Assembly (NCBI GenBank): GCA_905331475.1
Contig: CAJNYU010002348.1
Span: 166,096 to 230,095 of the forward strand
Direction of reading: 5' to 3'
From: Rotaria socialis
Taxonomy: Eukaryota > Rotifera > Eurotatoria > Philodinida > Philodinidae
DNA: 64,000 bases
Shown here: positions 47,601 to 59,364 of the stretch, one piece after another
Layout: each line of letters starts with the position of its first letter
Position numbering within the stretch: position 1 is the first letter of the stretch
Translations under genes and position numbers: made by a program
The notes under the pieces: generated by a model
Databases searched by the model: none
Told to the model about the DNA's origin: nothing
Seen by the model: the letters and a program-made list of their open reading frames with translations, nothing else

Positions 47601-50000
47601 GATTCATTTCTCTCAAGTGATTATTTCCTCTTACGGTATAGAGCTCCCTTCATCGAATATCGTATTTGTAAACGCATGCGATGCGATACGTTTTTTTACT
47701 TCTTTCTATTTCTCATTGGCTTTCTTTTAAGTTCTCGATTATCTTCTTTTTTGGTCAATTCCTTTTTAATAGACGAGCATGTGAGATCAGTTAATCATGC
47801 ATTCAACGGAATTGCCTTTTTGCTATTTGTTTGATTGTATAGATGAGTGTTCTATAGAGTAATAATAATATTCATTATATTACGATCGTTGTTAATTTTC
47901 TTTTTTTGTTTGTTTTCTTTTCGTATGTTCCCCTATGATTTTCGAGACTAACCATTGAAATTTACTGAATCGGCTAATTATTATGCTTTCTATATCATGA
48001 ATGACACGATAAGTTATTATTGTCATACCATACTATTGACAACAGCAATAAAAAAATAATAAGCAAGTATGAATGTAGGAATTCATTCATCGAGAGTCAG
48101 TTTCAATTTTTTTGCTTGTCGCAAGCTTCTCGTTTCATATTTAGTGTAAGTAAATATTCGCAGTTAATGTTACATCTCATGACTACTTGTGATCACCTTT
48201 TAAGTAGAAAATTACATAGTTCAAATGCGTGTAGAGTTCTCTATTCCTTCTTGTGCTTACGTTGTATCATGCAGTTATTTACTGAAAAATAATAAGCCGT
48301 GCAAAACCTCTGCATTTCTTTTATTATAGTAACAACTTACCGTCGCTATTCAATAGTTTGATTGTTAGCAAGAGCAATATTTCTGTGAGCTAGCTTTAGG
48401 AAAATATTTCCTTTAGAATAATTATTCAAGATGAAAAAAGGCTGTTATTAAGACAGCTTATTCTTCTTGAAAGCAGCCTCTTCTCACACACCTATACTCT
48501 AAAAGCTTGATCTCTACTTACCAGATAAATCACTTTTTGTCTTTTGAAAAATAACACGCGAGCTGAATTCGAAATTTATATTTTCCTTTCATTATAAAGC
48601 ATGTTTATAATGATGAAGCAAATTGTAAGAGTAAGATTTTATCTAGCAGTCAAAATTAAGTAGAGTCTAATCTGTTTTCGTATTCGATTATAATTTAACA
48701 ACAGAATACAACTTTTCCGGCTAGCCTACATTGAAACATAGTATATCTAAAATTATGAAATTCAAGTTTAAAGCAAGTTGATAAAATGAATTTCTTATTC
48801 TTAGGCATGCTTTCAATTGTAAACAATTTATAATACGTAGCTCACTGTGTTTCAAAGTATTTTAATGTTCGACACAGTTATTATAATAAATACTCTATTG
48901 CGGCTTTCTAGTATAGATTTTGTTTATGAACTAGTTACCGCTACGCTGTACTAACAGTGAATACTAAACCTAAAAGTTTTTTTTCTTCATCAGTCGCATG
49001 CCAAGTGAAATCAACATAATTTTGACAAGAATTCACGATTATTACATTTTTAAGTACGTAGAAAAAAATTATTATTATCATAGATAAATGTCTTTAAAAA
49101 AAAGGAAATAATTATTTATTTCGATAACATCATTGATCTGAGAATCTTATGTGTGTGTTCAAATACATTCGGTATCAAAATAGGCAAAAATTTTAGTTGA
49201 AGTGATTTTATGCTCGTCGAATGGACCATGAGATATTCGATTATCGTATATATGAAAAGTATCAAAAGTAGAATTATTTCTTTAGTCATATTTCGAATGA
49301 TGTGGAATACACGCCTAAAAATTATTCATATCAAGATTTTAACTGTTTCAAAACATTATCGATATTTCAAATAACAAGCTTGACAGTTGCTTGAGTAATA
49401 AGAAAACAGCATGTATTTCATAAATAATAGACAGTATTATTATTATTATTATTATTATTATCCAATGACTTGTAGACAAAGATTTCCAAAATACAAACGT
49501 TAAACAAACTACCATCCCATGTGAATATAAGATTCCTTTTTTTTTTTATAAAAGTCACGTCTATGTTGTAAACAGCACCAAAACGGAAATGAAATGATTT
49601 TAGCTTCTTACTGATTCAGATTGCGTTCAATGTGCTAACAGGCTTGTCCGACTAACGGTCAACCAGACTGATTAAAATAGAAGCTGAGTATTTTTAGGAA
49701 CTCGTCACATCGTATTATAGGACACGCTCTGCTGTATTACGAAACGTATTTCGTTTTATCTTTTCGTTCAACAGACGGAGAAAATATTAAAATAAAATCT
49801 TGATATGTTTTGCAAAATTTTTCACTGTTTTCGTATCTACAAAGAAAATGATCGAAAATGGCTAAAAATGTTACTGAGTCTAGAGTAGTACTATATATTC
49901 TGAATGTGCATAGTTGGGCCTTTCTTCTTCCACAAAGTTCATATGATACGTGGTTGCTAGAATAAAACGAAACTACTTTAAAAGGTTGATAAATTTTGGG
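44689..50000. other. Gene desert
   Basis: More than 5 kb of AT-rich DNA without a recognisable gene on either strand. It includes an (ATT)n run at 49435-49461 and a CT-rich run near 46148. Translations of the open frames are low-complexity and match no known family. Confidence 0.45.
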
Positions 50001-51549
50001 GTGAGTGCGTTACCAAAAAGGTCTCTTAGTTTGTTTTACGCCACAACTTCAGGGAATTGTCTCGCAATTGCTCATGACGCTTCGATAACTTTCTACGACC
50101 CATCCAACAGTCGACTTTGATTCCGGATATTTTTCTCTTTTTGCAAAAAAAATGGTAACGCACTCACGCCAGATACATTTTAGCTCATAATGTTCTTTTG
50201 GCCTCGAGATTGATTACACTGATTTTTCCCAATAGCACAGATCCCAAAGTTATTACTACAGTGACAACGAGAGAGAACCTCTTATATCTACAACAAGGCA
50301 AGAGAACTCACAGAAAAATATTATCATGATATCATTTTATTAAGAATTAACGTCACATCTCAACAAGGGATCGCTCTCCAACACCTTGTACTTTGAATAT
50401 AGCTATTAACTGCCTGAATATTATATAAATAGGCAATTATATAATAGAATAAGCAAAATTAACTAAACAATAGCTTATTAAATAGGAATATTTTGTTTCG
50501 AGCCTGCAAGTACTGAAAAAAACAAGAAATAGCACTTTTGCTATTAATATTGAGGGATGACCGAGATCGTTAGGAATTGAAATTGCTAAGCAAGTACGCG
50601 TGTTTTTCGTTCGTTTTCATATTAAAACATGAAAGGAGCAAGATACTATTGAAAAAAATTTCTTCGGCTTGAAGTCCTTAAGGTCTTCTGGTTCACCGAA
50701 ACTTCAAAACGTCCATAAAATTGAAAAAGAGACTTTTTATGCTAACTTGGTGCTAATAAGCTATTTTCAATGATCAATGGCATATGTGAAACCCCTAGAT
50801 ACTAAAAGTATTTCAACACTTTCATTTCTGGGCTGTTCTACAGTCTGAATTTTGAGGCATATGCACTTTTGTTTGATAAATTTGGTTCGAAAGTGGCATT
50901 TAAAGCATTTACTTTTATCTTTTAGAAGATAGAAAGACAGTCGGTGACATTGTATGCAATACTTTATACATCTATTAAAAGAGCCTGTCTATAGTATGAA
51001 ATGTGTTCTTTTTTTTTAACGAGCTCTATTATCTCTGTTTGAAAAGCGTAATGGATCATATTCATAATTTAGCGTAAAATTCATAATAGGTCGAAAATGA
51101 AAGAAAAAGAGACCTTCCTCAGTCTAGAACTTATAATAGGCAGTAAAAAGTTCTCGAAAATAAATGGTCAAAAATCAAAGAGTGAGTGCGTTACTTTAAT
51201 ATTTATCAAATAACTCTTCACCGATATAGCAGATCTCGAAACTATTTTGCTACATGGAAAGTCTTAACTGTCCTCTATAAAATGTGCTGTAGCAATCATA
51301 TTTACAATTGAAGAATTCGCAGAAATTTCAGAAGTTCTAACATCGCCCTCAAAAGAAGGGGTCTTTTTTGTGAGTGCGTTATTTGCATGTATTTTTAATA
51401 TAAAAACGACAGTCCAAAGTCAATTAGCACGAAACTTATACATGTTACAGTGCATCATAACATACATATATTCTCAAAGTTTCAAGGCTCTAAGCTTTGA
51501 TGCTGCTAAAAAAATTCGCTCAAAAGTTGGCAAAGCGTGAGTGCGTTAC
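50001..51549. repeat. Cluster of five GTGAGTGCGTTA(C) words
   Basis: The 12-13-base word occurs at 50001-50013, 51182-51194, 51370-51381 (last base differs) and 51537-51549 on the plus strand. It also occurs at 50155-50167 on the minus strand. The DNA between copies is not obviously repeated. The stretch has no coding capacity. The nature of the cluster is not known; remains of a transposon family with short terminal or internal repeats is one possibility. Confidence 0.6.
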
Positions 51550-52540
51550 TAACGGACAAGCTCCTAAGATTATTTCATAAAACGTAGATGCAATACAATG
51601 GATAGATATGTATACCTCTAAAAAGATTCTATTAGTCTTAGTTTATGTATTAAATCTATTGTCCCCATGCAGGCATATTAAAAGTAATATTCTAAAATTG
51701 TTCGCGATTTGTTATCAACATGCCCATTTATGTGTGAACTTGCGCTTACTACCTACAAAAAAAATTGATTGTGAAGCAGTTACGCTCATTATGATATTTT
51801 TGCCAAATTAATTTGGAACACTACTTTTTCAATTAACAGATTTTATTACCGCTCATTACAAAAATAGTACGGCAAAAAGATTAATTATATATTTTGATAG
51901 TGCTTGACAGTCTCTAGGATTCTGCATACTTGAATAATAACTCTATCACACTGAAGATATCTGCACTCGGTAAGAAATGCTATCAAGTATATTTTTTCCT
52001 AGTAGCAAGTTATAGTTATTACAAGAATAATGTTTTTATTCATACAACCATAATTCATAGTAGTATTAGCAATACTGTATCATTCTTGATCTGCCTGTTG
52101 TTGAAATTTGTTTGAAAGTTAAGTAGAGAGAATACTGTCAAAATTCAAATATTGAAAATTGAATAGTCAGGAGTGCTTTTATTGTAATTCATATATTTTT
52201 CAGCAAGTAAGTACAATTTAAAATATAATTAAAGGCAATGATGTTAAACTGCAAGCGATTTCATGCTAAATTATTCTTTTTCTTTAATTTATTTCTATAA
52301 TGACTAATACTAAAAGTAGTTTCGCTAGGGCAATTTTTCACACGAATCTATATTACTAAAATATTTGACTCCAATAAGTGATACTAGTACTGTTCACTAA
52401 AAACAGATTTTACCGAAAAAATAATTGTGACTAAATAGTCATATTCCAAAATGCGAGTCTAAAATTTCTTTATTTAATCCATACGATACAAAAGTAAATA
52501 GTAGAAATTCAACTCTTTAAGATGAAATAGATATATTTAG
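51550..52540. other. AT-rich stretch without genes
   Basis: Nothing recognised apart from weak open frames at 51608 and 51930. Confidence 0.4.
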
Positions 52541-53148
52541 TAGACTATTCACATGTATCACAAGAAGAACAGCAAGAATTGATTAATATTGTTTTCGATT
52601 TGAATGATTTTCTTTCTGTGGAATTAAAAGTGAGAAAATGAAGTTTTGATTTTGTCTTTTCTTTTCGGTCACAATCCGTATTCCAACAAGATCGTTTTGA
52701 AAATGATCAAAATTTTCATTTGATTTGAATGTCGTTAAGTTTTAAAGGAAGCTATTTTTTGACTAGTGAGTCCAAAAAGAATTTAAAACCATGCCCATTG
52801 TTTTGTTGACAAAACATCGAACTTGATACTACCGATGCTGATTATGTCGTTAGTTCATGTCATTGCCAACCCTATATCTGCCAACAACATGTCTAGCGAA
52901 GAATGATACACAATATTCATATAATACATAATCGTCTGCTTGAAGAAATATTCTTCGGCTTCGGGCTAATAAGAAAAATTACACAACTAATAGAACATGT
53001 AAGTAGAAAAACAAAATACAATGAATATGAACCAGATCATCATACATTTTTCATTAAAACTCTTAATATATTTTTAGCGGATAAATGCACGATCAAATAT
53101 AAGCATAAGGAAATGATAGAAAACGTTAAGTTTTTTAAGACTTCATAA
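52541..53148 (+). pseudogene. Decayed coding traces of an unrecognised gene
   Basis: Behind an acceptor 'atttag' one frame reads 'DYSHVSQEEQQELINIVF' and 'DLNDFLSVELK' up to a GTGAGA donor at 52630. Further on, 'DTTDADYVVSSCHCQPYICQ' follows an in-frame stop and recalls a Cys/His zinc-binding segment. A last frame (52903-53148) reads on in charged, gene-like language. The pieces share coding-like composition but cannot be joined without stops. Probably the remains of one gene; family unknown. Confidence 0.3.
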
Positions 53149-53389
53149 ATATTTTCTTTAATATAGCATGAGAATTGCGAGAATATATTATAAAAAATGT
53201 GGAAACTTCGAATTTCATCCGAGAGTTATGTGTACTGCAAAAAGTTCATGGGACATATGAGTCATTCTAGAATGTCTGAACACGAAAATTATCATGAGAA
53301 ACTAGGCAATTTGATTTCTGGATGCAGCTTTTGTGCATTTTGAGACGTTTTTCAGGCGATGTTTCGTTAGAAAGCTACGGTTCAGTTCA

Positions 53390-53700
53390 AAACTAATATC
53401 AGATTCAGAATCAGCGTTAAAAACTGAGTCGATTTATATATGTTGTGAATAATTCTGAGAAAAATTTGTTTTTTGGAAAAAAATCGCTGTACTCCTTCTC
53501 AGGGATGGCCTGGTCAAAAATGATAATTGTTTCGATAACTCAACCATTTCTTAAGGGATCCTTCTCATCTTCGAACTCGATCTAGATATTGATGAGACAA
53601 TTCTGCACACAAAATTTCAGCTTAATCGAATATAATTGTGAAGAGTTATTGAATAAACGGACGGACGGACGGACACACTGACCGATTCTATAGTTTATTC
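53390..53700. repeat. Transposon relic with (CGGA)n tail
   Basis: The stretch 'atcagcgttaaaaactga' near 53412 is close to 'atcagcattaaaaactga' in the right arm of the intronic foldback (39834-39851). The segment ends in four CGGA units at 53658-53674, a tail type seen at the ends of several invertebrate repeat families. It is read as a degraded repeat copy without coding capacity. Confidence 0.45.
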
Positions 53701-54079
53701 TTTTTTTCTTGAGTACACAAAAACTAACTGTCACTAATTTCTTGCATGCATTCATTCACACCGGTGAGTCTAATGTTTTACAGAGTCTACATTTGTAGTA
53801 AATTATTGAATTCATCAAAAATTCTATAATAAGCCAACTTATAAATAAAATACACATTACTGCCTTTTATATTTTTTTAAATCTTTAGTTAAAACACCAA
53901 TAAGCAGAAAATTTCATCATTATGAAGACAGACTGAACTGTAAAAGTTTCCTGATTGTATTTTATCATGATCTTTTTACTTCGATTTTTTTCTATTTGAA
54001 GTATATCAAACTACTTTATGTACATATATTAGATTAGTTTGTACTATCAAATTTAAGAAGTCTTTATGTGAACAAGAAT

Positions 54080-54768
54080 ACGTTTGGAAAGTTAGCACAA
54101 GATTCGAGTTTTTTCCAGCCCGGATTCGCCTATGTGGTTGTGTTGAATTTCATTTTCGTTGTGTTGGATGCAGAATTTTGCGCTGAATCGAATGGTGTAA
54201 TTTTTAAAGGGTGTTGCCGATCAAAATCTGGCATTTTACCTGGAAATACTGCTTTTTCTGAAAACCTTGTAGAAGTAATTTCAGCCTGGATTCGCTGCTT
54301 TAGCTGTGTTGAATCTGAAAATGGTTGTGTTGAATTCAGAATGAAATTCTGCATTGAATGATGCTAAACTTGTATGGGGTCATCGATCAAAAAATTTCTG
54401 GTCTCACCCAAGTCATCTCTCAAAATCTATATTCCAGTCCCACCCAAGTCGAAGAATTTTGGTCGATGACCCCATACAAATTTAACATTATTCGATGCAA
54501 AATTTCATTCTGAATTCAACACAACCATTTCCAGAACCAACACAGCTAAAGCAGCGAATCCGGGCTGGAAATATTTTTACAAGATTTTCAGAAAAAGCAG
54601 TATTTTCGGATAAAGTGCCAGATTTTGTTCGGTAATCCCCTTCTAAAATTACACCATTCGATTCAGCACAAAATTCTGCACCCCACACAACAAAAATGAA
54701 ATTCAACACAACCATATAGGCGAATCCGGGCTGGAAGAACTCGAATCTTGTGCTAACTTCCCCAACGT
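54080..54768. mobile_element. MULE-like foldback element with 9-bp target-site duplication
   Basis: Outer ends read ACGTTTGGAAAGTTAGC and, inverted, ACGTTGGGGAAGTTAGC, and begin inverted arms of about 300 bp each with about 90 bp between. The 9-bp direct repeat AACAAGAAT flanks the element exactly (54071-54079 and 54769-54777). Long arms and a 9-bp duplication are typical of Mutator-like elements. There is no transposase, so this is a non-autonomous copy. Short open frames in the arms are mirror images of each other and not genes. Confidence 0.85.
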
Positions 54769-54777
54769 AACAAGAAT

Positions 54778-55218
54778 ATAGAACAGATACGATAGAAGAT
54801 TAGAACGCATGATAAAAATCGTTTACGATGTCATGTTTTTCAATTTATTTTTCGTCTCAAGAGAACAATCGATCATCCATACTAATATGAATATATCAGT
54901 GTTGCACTATATAGCATATTTTTTTTCTATCGAAGAACAGCACAAGCATAGAATCTATGAATAATATCTAATCAACAAAAAGCAGAAGAAAAAAATCTTC
55001 TCCGACGGCTATAATGCTACTCATAGTATCGTTGCCTGTCTCTTCCGGAACAATCTACGATTCAATACGAATAGTCTTTCTACCTTTCTTCTCTGGTATT
55101 TTATTATATGCAGATCTGTTATATATATATATATATATATAGACCAATAGAATAATAAATTTACATATCAGCAAGCATTTACTTTTATTTAGATAATTTT
55201 AAATATAACTATTGATAT
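54778..55218. other. Upstream region of the EGF gene with an (AT)n run
   Basis: It includes (AT)n at 55120-55141. An acceptor-like 'ttatttag' near 55192 precedes the ATG by about 25 bases and suggests a 5'UTR intron or spliced-leader site. Confidence 0.45.
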
Positions 55219-56374
55219 ATGTCACTACACACAGTTTTCATGTTGACTTTTATCTTGCATATTTTGATTGTTCAGTCGATTGCTAGTCGACTCAGTTGTA
55301 AGTACATAATAAAAGAGTTTTATAATTTATAATTTATATAATTCTATACCTAGCCGATTATCGGTACGAAAGTGGTGATGATGAAGAATATGGTTTAGTA
55401 AAACGTATTTTTTTCCGTAAGCCTACACCGGCGCCAGCTGAGCGAACATCAAGCATTATTGGGAATATCATTCGTCCTTCATCGACACCTTCGTCAAATG
55501 AAAGTAAAAACAAGTTTTTGATTATCATCTTTCATTTAATACATCTTTTTCCGATTTAAATATTATAGAGCCGGTAATAGAAACTGAGACAGCAACATAT
55601 GCACCTTCATATTCAACATCAGATCCATGTGATTTGAATCCTTGTGAACATGAAGGCCGTTGTATTCGAAAAGGACAAATGGCCTATGAATGCAAATGTG
55701 TAGGCCCATGGCGAGGAATGTATTGTGGCATCTGTGAGTGATAAAATATATTCAAGTATGCACCAAAGCTTTATATTTTTATTAGCCGACGCATGCTATA
55801 GAGCTCCATGCCAAAATGAAGGTAAATGTTTTAATGTGCACGATGATTATTGGTGTAAATGCTCGAGTGATTATTATGGTAAGATCGTATTGCTCATTCA
55901 TGTTATTTTTAAATACACATTGATATAATTTGATATGTTCTAGGAAGTGATTGCCAACACAGTAAATATATATTTAATAGGTCTTACGTCTTCGAATTGT
56001 TTTCTTTTTTTAATTCTCTTTAGAATCCGCCAGTTCAAGTTCCTCGGAAAATCAATGCCAACCAAATATTTGTCATACTGGTCGATGTGTTTCCCTTGAA
56101 ACAAAATATTATTGTGATTGTCCCAAAGATCGTTATGGTGATCACTGTGAAAAGCGTATGAAATTTTAAAACTATTGAGTAATTTTTATTATTAAATGAT
56201 TTTATTTTTTTGATAGAAATCTTCAAACGAGCAATTTCTAAATTTCAATTATATGAAAGTTTATTGAATCAACTGAAGCGAAACATGCGCAAAAAAAGTA
56301 TGAGACATGCGCACCAGTACGGCAAAGATGATGATGTGGCCATCTATGATGTAAAGAATGGAATTTATTTTTAG
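55219..56374 (+). CDS. Secreted protein with three EGF-like domains
   Basis: Seven exons: 55219-55297, 55354-55503, 55569-55733, 55786-55878, 55944-55961, 56024-56155, 56217-56374. They give 264 residues, all in phase 1. A signal peptide ('MSLHTVFMLTFILHILIVQS') leads to an acidic stretch with a dibasic site ('EEYGLVKRIFFRKPTPAP'), where proprotein cleavage is possible. Three EGF modules follow: from 'CDLNPCEHEGRC', from 'CYRAPCQNEGKC' and from 'CQPNICHTGRC' to 'CDCPKDRYGDHC'. A basic C-terminal tail ('LKRNMRKKSMRH') has no membrane helix, so the protein is probably secreted. Exon 5 is a microexon of 18 bases encoding the end of the second module. No named family fits; EGF modules usually bind proteins outside the cell. 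Confidence 0.85.
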
Positions 56375-56654
56375 AATCCTTTCTCATTCGTAAAATTTCA
56401 ATTTCCCCATGAATAAAATTTTAATTTTAACTATGAATACGTATATACGGCATTTGATTCAAAATCTATTATTTTACAAGTGACTGTGAATAAAAGAAAA
56501 TTTAGAAAAAATAATGAAAAAGAGCGGCTGACGTATGTGCATCTCGAGTTGAATTGCACATATAAGAAATACAAACGTATAAAGACGACACAAGGATGTA
56601 TAAGAATAAATAAATAAATAACTTGTCAGAGTACTTTCTAATACCTTCGATAAG

Positions 56655-56972
56655 GTTTATGAAAATGCAACGTATGATACACCCCATGTTGCGAATACCG
56701 GATCATTTTTTGCGGTAAACCGCGGTATTTATCCGTTCTGCGGTAACCGGACCGGTAAAGCCGCGGTTAGCCGCCGATTTTCATGCGGTTTTTATTACAT
56801 GGGACCCTTTTAAAGTTGTTCAGTCATATAAACGCTATGATAGCCGTTTCGGCACGCGGTATATTCACTTGTTAAACCTTTTTATTTCGTCTTCTGATGG
56901 GTAGATAAAAGGGTTTATCGCATGCTGCTAAACAGTAGAAAAGGGTATATCATACGTTGCATTTTCATAAAC
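56655..56972. mobile_element. MITE with 25-bp perfect terminal inverted repeats
   Basis: GTTTATGAAAATGCAACG and the following seven bases at 56655-56679 recur exactly inverted at 56948-56972. The 318-bp element has a GC-rich core (about 56695-56800) with cggtaaacc, ccgcgg and cggtaaccgg words. It is non-coding. Target-site duplication was not recognised. Confidence 0.75.
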
Positions 56973-58537
56973 GTTCATTGTTCGGCACTTTTTTTTATCA
57001 GCGTAGGCAATCTATTTTGAGTATGTACAGAAGGATTCTATGGACTTTTTAACAATAGTTCTCTTTTTCTCATTGAACATTTTGTCTTGTACCGGGTAAT
57101 AACAATAATACATTCATCCATCAATACTGAACTCATCATTTTACTATTGGTACAGCCACATAGTGCAGTTTGATAATAAAAATTTCCAGTCAAATAAGTA
57201 TATCTTTCCTGAATTCTAAATAGCTACCATAATATCGTGTAGCATTGTGACAATAGTGCCCACCAGAAAAACGTGAACTTCAAAGGGAACCAAATATTAA
57301 TTTTCAGTTGACTTTCATCAAAATTTGAAAAACTCTTCTCTTCACAGCATGCATGCATACATCTAGCAAAGTCTAATCGAAACACTTACATTGATGATTC
57401 ATAAAGTTGTGCTAGAAAAAGACATTATATAGATATTCTTCTAAATCTATCAACAAAGAGCATTTGTCATGAAACTATAAAATAAGACTTTAGAATGTTA
57501 CTGAATGATGCTGAATTAGAACAGAATGAGAACTGCGAATATGAGGTCGATTATTGGAATTTTGATTCAAATGATCAATTACTCGATAAATTAGCTGTTT
57601 CATGATAAATTAATTGCTAACATAAAACTTAGAAAAAATCACTTTTTTTATTGAAAATGATTCGAAAATAATTATTAAAACTACTTTGGAAATTCGTTTG
57701 ACATATTCAAATAAGTGAAGTTCATCAGATAAGTTATAATATAGTATTTCTATTTTGCTAGCTAGTGCGAATTCAAAAGACATCAAAATATTTATATTGT
57801 CAACTTATTGCTAAAGTGGTAGAGTTAAGAAGAAAAGAAACTAATGAAGCCATATCACTCATATTTACTTACTATAAAAATGACAAACCAATAGCAATAT
57901 TTGAGTTAATCTCTGAAAATCTAACGAATCTACGGGTAGCATTTAAACTTTGCCTTTAAGTTAAAGTTTGAAATTGGCATCCGTAGCAAATGATTGTTAT
58001 ATTTAGAAATAATACAATATTATAACATCATCAACAGCAACAAAACGAAACAAGCCTTATTACATGAAAAATAAAACCAATACGTAAAATTTTAAAATTT
58101 ATTGAATGAGTTCAACGTTTGCCACATTTATATCATTCCTACAGAATATTTTACAGTTAATATTACATGACTTGACAAATAACTGAAAAGAAAATATTAA
58201 CAATCAATCTTCACAATACAGTTCTTATTACAATTCAGAGCTTTTTGTTGTATCTTTTTGGGAGAAAAAGAGAAAAGGAATAATTCGTTTTAATTTACAT
58301 AAGGTCGCTAAAATAATACCCTTGTATCATGTATACCAACTGTAAGGAGAAACTTCTTCTATAGGCAACATCATATATGCCAAGAGAAAACTTAAAATGA
58401 TTACTTCCAGATATTTTTATATCTTTAAATAAATATAGAAAGGGAAAAAGATAGATTTCGCTATAATTTTTCGATTTTAATTAGAATAAGAAAAGCATCA
58501 ACAGGGAAAAGCGAGGTTTTTGTGTACTCCCAGACTA
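56973..58537. other. AT-rich stretch without genes
   Basis: Weak gene-like frames at about 57496-57605 and 57765-57959 are separated by stops and share no family features. Confidence 0.4.
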
Positions 58538-58815
58538 TGTCACAACTAAATTTCAAAAATATTTAGTTATTTCAAGTCTACTATTCATTTGTGTTACGCT
58601 ATGTTAGCAGCTGCCCAACCAGTGCAAGCCTAATTGACAATAAATCGTAAATACTTCGTTTTACTTCGTGGATATTCAAAATTTTCGAGTCTAATGAACT
58701 ATTTAGACTTTATTGTCAGATAGGTTTGCACTGGCTGAACCCCGGTTAATATACTATAACACAACTGGGCATTAGGGCTGAAATAACTAAACATATTTGA
58801 AACATAGTTATGACA
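58538..58815. repeat. 278-bp foldback element
   Basis: The outer ends TGTCACAACT and, inverted, TGTCATAACT continue into arms of more than 100 bp that match imperfectly. Shared parts include 'tttagttatttca' and 'ccagtgcaa.ccta' with 'tgacaataaa'. The element is AT-rich and non-coding, and reads as an old MITE. Confidence 0.65.
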
Positions 58816-59364
58816 ATATATCCATATTCAATCATTATTACTTGTAGCAAAAGGCAAAAACAAAGGTGATCCAATTATAATCTGGTTGCACATACAATTT
58901 TATGTAGTTTTTACGTACTTTTTTTTATTTATCACGCAATGTTACCGGTAGTTATTAATACATGCGATATGATGACGGATGTCACTGTATGAAATAATTT
59001 GACTTCATTCATCATTGGATATTACCTTGCCAATGATCAAGCACGACTCTCTGTTCTGTTTTTCGTTCGTTTTTATGTTCGTAGCTGTGGTCACTATTTG
59101 AATGCATCGTTACAATAACGTGCAAATGGAGTCTCCTTTTTTTCTGTTATAAAATGAAGTTTGTTATAACTATGCGATAGAGGCTCATAAGTAACGATGC
59201 TCGATATTTTATTTGCCGTTTCATATAACAAATTGCGTAAAATTTTTCTTTTTCTTTTTTCTTTCTTTCTATACTATTCTCAAGGACTTGTACCGGCTCC
59301 ATGTAATTACTAATTAAATTCTAGATTCAAAACTACTCTATAAATCGACATATTCAACAAAAAG
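58816..59364. other. Upstream region of HP1
   Basis: No gene is seen. An acceptor-like 'aaattctag' near 59317-59325, about 40 bases before the ATG, may mark a 5'UTR intron or spliced-leader site. Confidence 0.4.

Noticed and set aside
47568..47834. 88-codon plus-strand frame with a Phe-rich segment
   Set aside because: T-rich DNA gives Phe-rich translations by composition alone; no other support.
48322..48345. Stretch 'tagtaacaacttacc' resembling part of a bdelloid spliced-leader RNA
   Set aside because: Only part of the leader as I remember it matches, the expected leader end and donor are missing, and no SL RNA fold or Sm site was seen.
54068..54715. Mirrored open frames of about 75-97 codons on both strands
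   Set aside because: They lie in the inverted arms of the foldback element and mirror each other, with no protein-family features.
57496..57959. Two short gene-like plus-strand frames
   Set aside because: Separated by stops, no joining introns found and no family likeness.
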